A stretch of DNA of 11,527 nt from RYN-425 sp035542755. Lineage in GTDB: Bacteria; Patescibacteriota; Saccharimonadia; Saccharimonadales; UBA10212. Positions within the stretch are counted from its first letter, which is position 1. The number at the start of each line of letters is the position of its first letter. This document shows, in pieces, positions 6,726 to 11,527 of this stretch. Below the pieces are notes generated by a model. It was not told the origin of the DNA, ran no database searches, and was given only the letters and a program-made list of their open reading frames with translations. Location: the NCBI GenBank assembly GCA_035542755.1, contig DATKKU010000044.1, forward strand, positions 1 to 11,527, in the 5' to 3' direction. The position numbers and the translations under genes were made by a program.

Positions 6726-7133
6726 TTACTTTAGAATTAACTGTTTAAATATTATGTCCAGGACCTTGTCTACTCCGGCTACCAACGCTCCAAAAATGGC
6801 AGCGAAGATAAAGACTGCGAGGGTTAGACGCCAGGTTTCTAATCTTGATGGCCAAGTAACTAGCTTCAACTCCCTAAAGGAGTGAACAAAATACTTAGGC
6901 ACTAACCAACCCAAGATTTTTTTTAGAAATCTGCCGACCGCGAACAGCGGTTTGGTCAAGCCGTTGCGCGGTAAACGCAGCCTCCTAAGTGGGCTGGCTA
7001 CTTTGCCGGCGACCTTGCGAGCACGCCTGGGTTTGGGAGTGTCAACCTTGGCCTGGGCAGCTTCAGCACGCTGTCTGACAGTGGGTGCGGATTTTCTAAT
7101 CCTTGGCTTGCGACGAGCATTAGCGGCTGCCAT
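6726..7133 (-). CDS. secE: Preprotein translocase subunit SecE with basic N-terminal extension
   Basis: SecE clamps SecY in the SecYEG export channel of the cytoplasmic membrane. The conserved part is the C-terminal ~55 residues: an amphipathic helix with RELKLVTWPSRLETWRLT (87-104), followed by one membrane segment at about 104-126. This single-TM form is the common short bacterial type, but the protein has 135 aa because residues 1-75 are a strongly basic Arg/Lys/Ala/Pro-rich extension, probably cytoplasmic and possibly nucleic-acid- or ribosome-binding. The start is supported by an AGAGGGAG Shine-Dalgarno. It is the first gene of the secE-nusG-rplK operon. Confidence 0.95.
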   Translation of the reverse strand: MAAANARRKPRIRKSAPTVRQRAEAAQAKVDTPKPRRARKVAGKVASPLRRLRLPRNGLTKPLFAVGRFLKKILGWLVPKYFVHSFRELKLVTWPSRLETWRLTLAVFIFAAIFGALVAGVDKVLDIIFKQLILK

Positions 7134-7159
7134 TTATTTTTTTCTCCCTCTTTAGGCAT

Positions 7160-7186
7160 AATAAAAACCTACTATTTAAAGTAGGT
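7160..7186 (-). terminator. Intrinsic terminator after the metallopeptidase gene
   Basis: On the minus strand a perfect 7-bp stem ACCTACT / AGTAGGT (plus 7180-7186 and 7167-7173) with a 6-nt A/T loop runs straight into TTTTATTATG. It lies 45 nt past the stop of the M48-like gene and just before secE, so it would separate the kinase-peptidase transcript from the ribosomal operon. The stem is modest in GC (3 of 7), so termination may be partial. Confidence 0.6.
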
Positions 7187-7199
7187 CGCCACGTGTCAA
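7171..7199 (-). promoter_or_regulatory. secE: Candidate promoter for the secE-nusG-rplK operon
   Basis: On the minus strand a perfect TTGACA (plus 7194-7199) is followed after 17 nt by AATAGT (plus 7171-7176), 4 of 6 matches to TATAAT. The -10 lies inside the terminator stem, so a transcript starting near 7164 would omit most of the hairpin. The -35 is strong and the -10 is weak; a shifted TAAATA is an alternative. Confidence 0.45.
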
Positions 7200-7230
7200 T
7201 ATACCTTAAATCTATCAGATAGGCAAGAGG

Positions 7231-7935
7231 TTATTTAGCGCCCTTGACAACCGGCTTGTGCTGGCGTATCCATTTTTGATATTGCCGAGCCTTAGGCACG
7301 TGTTTTTTCATGTCTTCCCAAAAGTCAGCGCCGTGATTTAAGTGCTTGGTGTGGGTAAGCTCGTGAATAATAACGTAGTCGATCAGCTCCCACGGCAGCT
7401 GCATTAAGTAGTAGCTTAGGCTGATAACTTTATCGCTGGAACAACTACCCCAGCGCGAGGTTAATTTTTTTATGCGTACTTGCTTATATTTGTAGCCGTA
7501 TTTTTTGGCGTAATCGCTGGTTCTACTAGGCAAAAACTTTTCGGCCTCGGCCTTTAAGGCCCGTTCTGAACCTCTGGTAGCGGCCGCCTGAACATCTGTG
7601 GTGCTGGCACCAGCTGGCACGAACACCAGCACTTGATTGCCGCTGATTCTTGAGCTCATGGTTTTGCCGGATGATTCAACTAGCTTTAGGCGGTGGCTTT
7701 TGCCAATTCTGTCGCCGCTACGGAGCTGCTTGGCCTGGGCTAGGCCTTGCTTCTCCACAATCCAGGAGCGGCGGCTTTTTGCAAAACCAAGCCCTGTTAG
7801 ATATGGCACCCAAGTCGGGATGCTGACTTTTGTCTGGCCTTTGGAGTTGATGCTCAGGCGAATATTTTTGGACTGGCGCCGTTTGATAACTATGACTTCG
7901 CCAAGCCCCTCCACTTGAAAGATTTTTTGCGGCAT
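7231..7935 (-). CDS. YgjP-like (DUF45/M48-superfamily) zinc metallopeptidase
   Basis: This is a putative zinc-dependent peptidase of the YgjP/WLM type; members are cytoplasmic and their substrates are poorly known. The C-terminal half shows the family block: LTSRWGSCSS (long-frame residues 173-182), SYYLMQLPWELIDYVIIHELTH and then NHGADFW. Numbered from the start chosen here, the zinc ligands are His191, His195 and His201, with catalytic Glu192. The N-terminal half is a small beta-rich domain (VEGLGEVIVIKRRQSKNIRLSI), as in the family. The frame opens 15 codons earlier at 7980, overlapping the kinase gene. I prefer the ATG at 7935, one nt after the kinase TAA, giving 234 aa. It forms a pair with the kinase and is followed by an intrinsic terminator. 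Confidence 0.88.
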   Translation of the reverse strand: MPQKIFQVEGLGEVIVIKRRQSKNIRLSINSKGQTKVSIPTWVPYLTGLGFAKSRRSWIVEKQGLAQAKQLRSGDRIGKSHRLKLVESSGKTMSSRISGNQVLVFVPAGASTTDVQAAATRGSERALKAEAEKFLPSRTSDYAKKYGYKYKQVRIKKLTSRWGSCSSDKVISLSYYLMQLPWELIDYVIIHELTHTKHLNHGADFWEDMKKHVPKARQYQKWIRQHKPVVKGAK

Positions 7936-7936
7936 T

Positions 7937-8596
7937 TTATCTAATTGAGATGTTGCGGCGAGCCATGTCCACCCGCCCACCGCGAGGAGTCGGCACTAGA
8001 TTAACAAGTTCCGGCATGGCCAGGTTGCTTTGGACGTCGGAAGCGGTAGTCAGTCCCATTTGGTACAGACGGTTAACAATGGCGCCCTTCTGAGTGGAAA
8101 AAGTGTGCTTTCCACTGACCACTAAATAGTCGTCAGACTCCGGGTTCTGCATGGTGCTAAGGTGTTTTTCAAAGGCTGCCTTAGAGTAGGGCTGAGCGAA
8201 CTTGTCGTCGCTGGTACGGCGGTCACGGCCTTGCAGGCGCTGCATTGAGCTGTCGGCATCAATCTGAATCCAGACCAGCAAAAAATGAGCCTTACTTTTT
8301 ATGGCCAGCTCTTTGATGGCCCGCCGCTGAGCAACCCTAAAAGCGCCTCCGTCATAAGCCACGCTTACACCTGCTTTCAAAAATTCCTCGGTCATGTAGT
8401 TCATCAGATGGGTAACAACGGCATTTTCCTGAGCATCGTAGCGAGGGTTTTGGAACAACTCATTTCTAAGCCGGTCGGCATCCACGTGGGCTATATGCAG
8501 GTGCTCGGCCAAATTCCTGGCTATATATGTTTTGCCCGAACCGGGGTAGCCATAAAAGCAAATTAAAACTGGTTTGGACAAATCTACCTTATTCAT
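7937..8596 (-). CDS. P-loop ATP-dependent kinase (AAA_33 / zeta-like fold)
   Basis: This is a small P-loop NTPase of the 'predicted kinase' type (AAA_33), which phosphorylates small molecules or occasionally nucleic-acid ends; the substrate is unknown. Walker A is GYPGSGKT (16-23). An acidic DADRLRNEL (39-47) follows the second strand, and the lid is Arg-rich (RLQGRDRRTSDD, 120-131). A Ser/Thr-containing tail of ~40 residues ends MARRNISIR. The ATG at 8596 has AGAGGTGG about 13 nt upstream, which is a long spacing. The first two bases of the start codon sit in a 14-bp stem with the 5' leader, so translation may be controlled. Tight coupling to the metallopeptidase (1 nt) implies related roles. 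I see no antitoxin partner and do not call it a zeta toxin. Confidence 0.82.
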   Translation of the reverse strand: MNKVDLSKPVLICFYGYPGSGKTYIARNLAEHLHIAHVDADRLRNELFQNPRYDAQENAVVTHLMNYMTEEFLKAGVSVAYDGGAFRVAQRRAIKELAIKSKAHFLLVWIQIDADSSMQRLQGRDRRTSDDKFAQPYSKAAFEKHLSTMQNPESDDYLVVSGKHTFSTQKGAIVNRLYQMGLTTASDVQSNLAMPELVNLVPTPRGGRVDMARRNISIR

Positions 8597-8671
8597 CCCG
8601 TTAAAAATCCACCTCTCTGTCCATGAACTGACAGAACATAAAATTCATAATGCAAGTATTTCTAACGGGAT
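8595..8671 (-). promoter_or_regulatory. Start-codon-sequestering leader hairpin of the kinase gene
   Basis: In the minus-strand RNA the segment from plus 8671-8658 (AUCCCGUUAGAAAU) pairs continuously with plus 8608-8595 (AUUUUUAACGGGAU): 14 bp with one G-U. The second arm ends in the AU of the kinase AUG. The intervening ~49 nt contain the candidate Shine-Dalgarno AGAGGTGG and a nested CTGTC/GACAG hairpin. Such a fold would limit initiation, as in RNA thermometers or ligand-controlled leaders. The pairing is seen; the regulation is inferred. Confidence 0.5.
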
Positions 8672-8684
8672 TCATCTGTCAACT

Positions 8685-8714
8685 AATATATCATTCCAGA
8701 TTGCTAAACATAAA
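8685..8714 (-). promoter_or_regulatory. Weak candidate promoter for the kinase-peptidase pair
   Basis: On the minus strand TATATT (plus 8685-8690) is preceded after 18 nt by a poor -35, TTTATG (plus 8709-8714). A start about 7 nt downstream would place the first transcribed bases immediately before the start-sequestering stem. A TTGACA also occurs at plus 8677-8682 but has no good -10 at the right distance. Read-through from tRNA-Trp is the alternative. Confidence 0.25.
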
Positions 8715-8823
8715 GTGTTAGCGCTTTATCCTAGGAGCTGGGAGCTGCGTGGAAGGCACCAGGGCTTCGCACCTGACTATTTCAGTGCCCACGAGTTTTG
8801 TTATTTCAAGTGGCCGTCTTGAG

Positions 8824-8851
8824 CCGAGCAAAGAGAGGATTCTTTGCTCGG
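8824..8851. repeat. Perfect 11-bp inverted repeat
   Basis: CCGAGCAAAGA (8824-8834) and TCTTTGCTCGG (8841-8851) are exact inverted copies around a 6-nt loop. No T-run follows on either strand, so it is not a standard intrinsic terminator; it is more likely part of a structured RNA. Confidence 0.6.
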
Positions 8852-8871
8852 AAGAGCAGCAACAATACAAG

Positions 8872-8918
8872 ACCCCGCTCAATTTGTGCCACTTGTTTGC
8901 GCAAATTGCTAGCGGGGT
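8872..8918 (-). terminator. Long stem after tRNA-Trp, possible imperfect terminator
   Basis: ACCCCGCT (8872-8879) pairs with AGCGGGGT (8911-8918) and CAATTTG (8880-8886) pairs with CAAATTG (8902-8908), with a 2-nt bulge and a 15-nt loop. On the minus strand the stem is followed by CTTGTATTGTT, a broken T-rich tail. It starts 17 nt after the tRNA CCA and may end or process the tRNA transcript. The stem is certain; its termination role is not. Confidence 0.4.
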
Positions 8919-8935
8919 TGATAATGATTGATGCG

Positions 8936-9010
8936 TGGCAGGGGCACGTGGAATTGAACCACGATCTAAGGTTTTGGAGACCTTTATACTAGCCGTTGTA
9001 CTATGCCCCT
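8936..9010 (-). tRNA. tRNA-Trp (anticodon CCA)
   Basis: The minus strand folds as a complete tRNA. The acceptor AGGGGCA pairs with TGCCCCT, and the D stem GTAC with GTAT. The anticodon stem AAGGT/ACCTT encloses the loop CTCCAAA (anticodon CCA, tryptophan), and the T stem GTGG/CCAC encloses TTCAATT. The discriminator is G (8939) and the 3' CCA is encoded (8936-8938). It reads only UGG, which agrees with UGA being used as a stop here. A tRNA-Trp gene upstream of secE-nusG is a common bacterial arrangement; here the kinase and metallopeptidase genes lie between them. Confidence 0.96.
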
Positions 9011-9082
9011 AAAGCAACCTCTTACAATAGAGATGCTTACAAAAAATAGCACATAACACCTTAAAAAACCACTCTTTACTGG

Positions 9083-9111
9083 TTGTGCTTACAGATGTTA
9101 CAATCTATAAT
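9083..9111 (+). promoter_or_regulatory. Promoter for the glycosyltransferase/GH57 operon
   Basis: TTGTGC (9083-9088), a 17-nt spacer and a perfect TATAAT (9106-9111) predict a start near 9118 and a leader of about 55 nt. The rest of the 163-nt gap to the tRNA holds repeated TTACA words (9022-9041 and 9087-9105). The tRNA promoter should also lie in this gap, but I see only weak boxes for it. Confidence 0.6.
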
Positions 9112-9173
9112 AAGGCTCAAGAATAAAAAGTGAAAAGAAAAAGCCAAATAAAAAAAGGGGCTACTGAGATTTC

Positions 9174-10379
9174 ATGAAAGTACTGATGCTTGGTTGGGAA
9201 CTGCCGCCACATAACAGTGGTGGTCTTGGAGTAGCCTGTTTGCAGCTAACTAAAGCTCTGGCAAGCAGCGGAGCCGATATTGAGTTTGTGCTGCCACACT
9301 ATCCTAGCGATTCGGGTTTTGAACACATGAAAGTAACCTCGGCCTTCACCAAAGCTCAGCAATTTCTTGAAATCGAGAACGTCTACGATAGCTACAAATT
9401 TAAAGTTACCGGCGAGCACCGCGAATACTTTAATATCTCCGACCAACAGTCGGCTTTTGAAGAGGCTGTTAGCTACATTGCTTCAAGGGCCGAATTTGAT
9501 ATTATCCACGCCCATGAATGGCTAACCTTTAGAGCCGCTCTGCGGGCTAAATGGGAGACCGGTAAGCCGCTGGTCGTACATATCCACGCTCTTGAGCGTG
9601 ACCGAGCCGGAGGTGCCGACGGTAATCCGCTGGTCAGGGAGATAGAGGCTACAGCCATGATGCTGGCTGACCAGGTTATTGCCGTTTCCGAGTACACCAA
9701 GCAGGCTATAGTAGACGATTACGGTGTGCCAGCCGACAAAATAAAAGTTGTGCACAACAGCATAGATGTTGAAGATTTTATGCCGGTTGACGGATATAAC
9801 GATTATAAATACTTTGTGGATTTGAAGAACAGTGGCTGGAAAGTGATGTCCTATGTTGGCCGCATAACCATTCAAAAGGGCCTGACTCACCTGCTTAAAG
9901 CCGCCGCTGAGACCATGAGGCGCGAACCCAAAACGTTTGTAATGTTTGTTGGCAACGGTGAGCAGCGTGATGAACTTATTGAATTGGCCGCCGGGCTGGG
10001 TATAGCCGACCGCACATTTTTTGTCGACTTTCAGCGCGGTAAGCGCTTGCGCGACGCTTTTAAAGTATCGGATTTATTTGTCATGCCCTCTGTCTCAGAA
10101 CCATTTGGACTTGTGGCGCTAGAAGCCGCCGGCTACGACGTGCCGGTGCTGGTCAGCAAGCAGTCCGGTGTGGCCGAAGTGCTGCAAAGTTGCCTAAAAG
10201 TGGATTATTGGGATATTGATGAAATGGCCAATCTAATGACCAGTGTGCTTAGGGAAAATGCACTTGCTGGCGAGCTAAGAAATAATGCTAAGCGTGAATT
10301 TGAACGTTTATCTTGGAATGGTGCTGCTAATAACTTGATGAATATCTATAGAACCCACGTTGAGGGAGTGCCGGCATGA
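9174..10379 (+). CDS. GT4-family glycosyltransferase (glycogen/starch-synthase-like)
   Basis: This is a GT-B fold glycosyltransferase of 401 aa that transfers a sugar from a nucleotide-sugar donor; with the adjacent GH57 gene, an alpha-glucan product is the best guess. The N-terminal domain begins MLGWELPPHNSGGLGV (5-20), with the Gly-rich loop typical of glycogen-synthase-like enzymes, and has IHAHEW (111-116). The C-terminal nucleotide-sugar domain has YVGRITIQKG (227-236) and the EX7E motif EPFGLVALE, with Glu309 and Glu317. There is no signal peptide, so it should act in the cytoplasm. The start is the first ATG after the promoter; its Shine-Dalgarno is weak (AAAGGGG lies too far upstream). 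Its TGA overlaps the next small ORF (ATGA). The sugar donor is not determinable from sequence. Confidence 0.9.
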   Translation: MKVLMLGWELPPHNSGGLGVACLQLTKALASSGADIEFVLPHYPSDSGFEHMKVTSAFTKAQQFLEIENVYDSYKFKVTGEHREYFNISDQQSAFEEAVSYIASRAEFDIIHAHEWLTFRAALRAKWETGKPLVVHIHALERDRAGGADGNPLVREIEATAMMLADQVIAVSEYTKQAIVDDYGVPADKIKVVHNSIDVEDFMPVDGYNDYKYFVDLKNSGWKVMSYVGRITIQKGLTHLLKAAAETMRREPKTFVMFVGNGEQRDELIELAAGLGIADRTFFVDFQRGKRLRDAFKVSDLFVMPSVSEPFGLVALEAAGYDVPVLVSKQSGVAEVLQSCLKVDYWDIDEMANLMTSVLRENALAGELRNNAKREFERLSWNGAANNLMNIYRTHVEGVPA

Positions 10380-10462
10380 GTCACGCTAGAAGCAATAAAT
10401 TATCCATGGTTAAGCATATTGAACATGCGGTACTTGCTCAGAAAGGACTTCTAACGGGATGA
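10376..10462 (+). CDS. 28-codon micro-ORF linking the glycosyltransferase and GH57 genes
   Basis: This frame begins with an ATG that overlaps the glycosyltransferase TGA (ATGA) and ends with a TGA that overlaps the GH57 ATG (again ATGA). A strong Shine-Dalgarno, GAGGGAG, lies 7 nt before its ATG. It would encode a 28-residue basic peptide beginning MSHARSNKL and ending QKGLLTG. I do not recognise it. It may be a real small protein, or a coupling device that passes ribosomes to the GH57 start, whose own Shine-Dalgarno (AAAGGA) lies inside this frame. Two exact 4-nt overlaps plus a well-placed Shine-Dalgarno make chance less likely. Confidence 0.5.
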   Translation: MSHARSNKLSMVKHIEHAVLAQKGLLTG

Positions 10463-11527
10463 GCAAGAAGGCGATTGTCCTATATTTGCACGCTCACCAG
10501 CCGTACAGAGTCCGGCACTACACTATTTTTGACACCGGTAACTACCATAATTACTTTGATACCAACGATGACGACCCGGACAGTAACCGCCGGGTAATAG
10601 AAAAGGTTTCTGCCAAGTCCTACTTACCTACCAATAAGCTTCTAAAGGAGCTTTTGGAGCGCTACCCGGAGTTTAAGGTTAATCTGTCTATTACCGGAGT
10701 ACTGCTATGGCAGCTGGAGAATTGGGCTCCTGAGGTACTTAAAAGCTTTCAAGAGTTAGTCGCCACTGGGCGGGTAGAAATTGCCGCCGAAACTTTTTAT
10801 CACAGCCTGGCCTTTTTTTATGACCGCGGTGAGTTTGAGCAGCAGGTTCAAATGCACCGCGACAAAATTAAAGAACTTTTTGGTCTAGAACCAACGGTGC
10901 TGCGCAACACCGAGCTGGCCTACAACAACGAACTTGGAGTCTGGGCCGAGCAACACGGTTATAGGGGTATTTTAGCCGAGGGATGGGACCCGGTGTTGGG
11001 CTGGAGAAGCCCCAACTTTATGTACCGGCCTAAAGGCACCGAGCACATTAAGCTAATGCTAAAAAACTATAAGCTGTCCGACGACATAGCTTTCCGCTTT
11101 GGCGACACGGAGTGGAAAGAGTGGCCACTGACGGCCGACAAATTTAGCCACTGGCTAAGCGAAACCAGCCCGGCTGAAATGTTTAACCTGTTCATGGACT
11201 ATGAGACTTTTGGCGAGCACCAGTGGGAGGACAAAGGCATCTTTGGCTTTTTGGAGCATCTGCCCGAGCACTGGCTGAAAAATCCCGACCACACCTTTAT
11301 GAGCTTTAACGAGGCTCTAGACACTTTCCAGCCTGAGGACGAAATAGACATGCCCTACACGGTAACTTGGGCCGACACCGAGCGCGACTTAACGGCTTGG
11401 CTGGGCAATTCTATGCAGCAGCAGGCCATTGGCAGTATGTACGCACTGGGCGAGCCGGTGCTGTCCAGCGATGATTTAGCAATTATTGACGACTGGCGAA
11501 AGCTGCAAACTTCCGACCACTTTTACT
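10459..11527 (+). CDS. GH57 glycoside hydrolase (alpha-amylase/branching-type), 3' end beyond window
   Basis: This is a family 57 retaining glycoside hydrolase acting on alpha-glucans (amylase, 4-alpha-glucanotransferase or branching enzyme). 356 codons are present and the frame is open at the window edge. The start has the expected LYLHAHQPYRVR (8-19). AAETFYHSLAFFYD (109-122) follows, then RNTELAYNNE (149-158) with the predicted nucleophile Glu152, and FMDYETFGEHQW (245-256) with the predicted acid/base Asp247. There is no signal peptide, so it is intracellular. Its ATG overlaps the stop of the 28-codon ORF, and it follows a glycogen-synthase-like glycosyltransferase. The exact activity cannot be set from the visible part. 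Confidence 0.9.
   Translation, partial: MSKKAIVLYLHAHQPYRVRHYTIFDTGNYHNYFDTNDDDPDSNRRVIEKVSAKSYLPTNKLLKELLERYPEFKVNLSITGVLLWQLENWAPEVLKSFQELVATGRVEIAAETFYHSLAFFYDRGEFEQQVQMHRDKIKELFGLEPTVLRNTELAYNNELGVWAEQHGYRGILAEGWDPVLGWRSPNFMYRPKGTEHIKLMLKNYKLSDDIAFRFGDTEWKEWPLTADKFSHWLSETSPAEMFNLFMDYETFGEHQWEDKGIFGFLEHLPEHWLKNPDHTFMSFNEALDTFQPEDEIDMPYTVTWADTERDLTAWLGNSMQQQAIGSMYALGEPVLSSDDLAIIDDWRKLQTSDHFY

Larger units (their letters stand above)
8597..8935 (-). other. 339-nt gene-free, hairpin-rich region after tRNA-Trp
   Basis: No convincing ORF lies here on either strand. The region holds, in order from the tRNA, an 8+7-bp stem (8872-8918), an 11-bp perfect stem (8824-8851), a three-helix stem (8748-8793), a bulged 7-bp stem (8703-8722) that competes with a 6-bp alternative (8710-8729), and the kinase-leader stem (8595-8671). 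It could be the long structured leader of the kinase mRNA or a separate noncoding RNA. I looked for tmRNA, SRP RNA, RNase P RNA and T-box signatures and saw none, so no family is named. Confidence 0.45.

Noticed and set aside
7936..7980. Upstream start for the metallopeptidase, giving 249 aa
   Set aside because: It would overlap the kinase gene by 44 nt, and the added residues do not resemble the family N-terminus. The ATG at 7935, 1 nt after the kinase stop, fits the spacing used throughout the block.
7937..8596. Kinase as a zeta toxin of a toxin-antitoxin pair
   Set aside because: The fold is similar, but no small antitoxin gene adjoins it; the partner is a metallopeptidase and the lid region does not match zeta.
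8600..8935. tmRNA, SRP RNA, RNase P RNA or T-box leader
   Set aside because: I looked for the tmRNA tRNA-like ends and tag frame, the SRP GGAAG/AGCAG loop, the RNase P GAGGAAAGTCC core and the T-box AGGGTGGNACCGCG; none is present on either strand.
8574..8992. Plus-strand frames of 60-82 codons in the gap before tRNA-Trp
   Set aside because: They overlap each other, the kinase start and the tRNA, have no good Shine-Dalgarno and give peptides without recognisable pattern. RNA structure explains the region better.
1..11527. UGA recoding, CRISPR arrays, insertion sequences, prophage or attachment sites
   Set aside because: UGA terminates several genes here and only a CCA tRNA-Trp is seen. I found no spaced direct repeats, transposase or integrase genes, or terminal inverted repeats.

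Overview
This window looks like a chromosomal segment of a Candidate Phyla Radiation (Patescibacteria) bacterium, most likely a Candidatus Saccharibacteria-like lineage. This is inferred from moderate GC, tightly coupled genes, a ribosomal operon interrupted by unrecognised small genes, a fused nucleotide-metabolism protein and a glycosyltransferase/GH57 pair. UGA is used as a stop (tmk fusion, orfB, the glycosyltransferase) and tryptophan is read by a CCA-anticodon tRNA. That argues against the UGA-recoding Gracilibacteria and Absconditabacteria. The phylum is not proven by the window.

Layout: everything from 60 to about 9010 is on the minus strand, so transcription there runs right to left; 9174 to the end is on the plus strand. 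From right to left, the minus-strand block starts with tRNA-Trp (8936-9010). A 339-nt gene-free stretch with several stable hairpins follows. Next come a P-loop kinase and a YgjP/M48-type metallopeptidase, one nucleotide apart, and an intrinsic terminator near 7160-7186. A promoter overlapping that terminator probably starts the operon secE-nusG-rplK. Three small unrecognised genes (141, 113 and 85 aa) are coupled directly behind rplK, and rplA comes after them with a ~97-residue charged N-terminal extension. Then come dcd (dCTP deaminase family) and a 667-aa protein joining thymidylate kinase to what I read as a degenerate two-domain ThyX-like region and a basic tail. The block ends with an acidic 258-aa unknown protein behind its own promoter, whose mRNA may be leaderless.

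The plus-strand block has a clear promoter (perfect TATAAT), a GT4-type glycosyltransferase related to glycogen/starch synthases, a 28-codon micro-ORF joined to both neighbours by ATGA overlaps, and a GH57 alpha-glucan-active glycoside hydrolase running off the end of the window. The GT/GH57 pair suggests intracellular alpha-glucan (glycogen-like) metabolism.

How the genes fit together: secE (protein export), nusG (transcription-translation coupling), rplK and rplA (ribosome) form a conserved core; dcd and the Tmk fusion supply steps of dTTP synthesis. The points most worth following up are the Tmk-ThyX-like fusion lacking the ThyX signature, the three-gene insertion between rplK and rplA, the hairpin that would bury the kinase start codon, the structured region after tRNA-Trp, and the micro-ORF before the GH57 gene.
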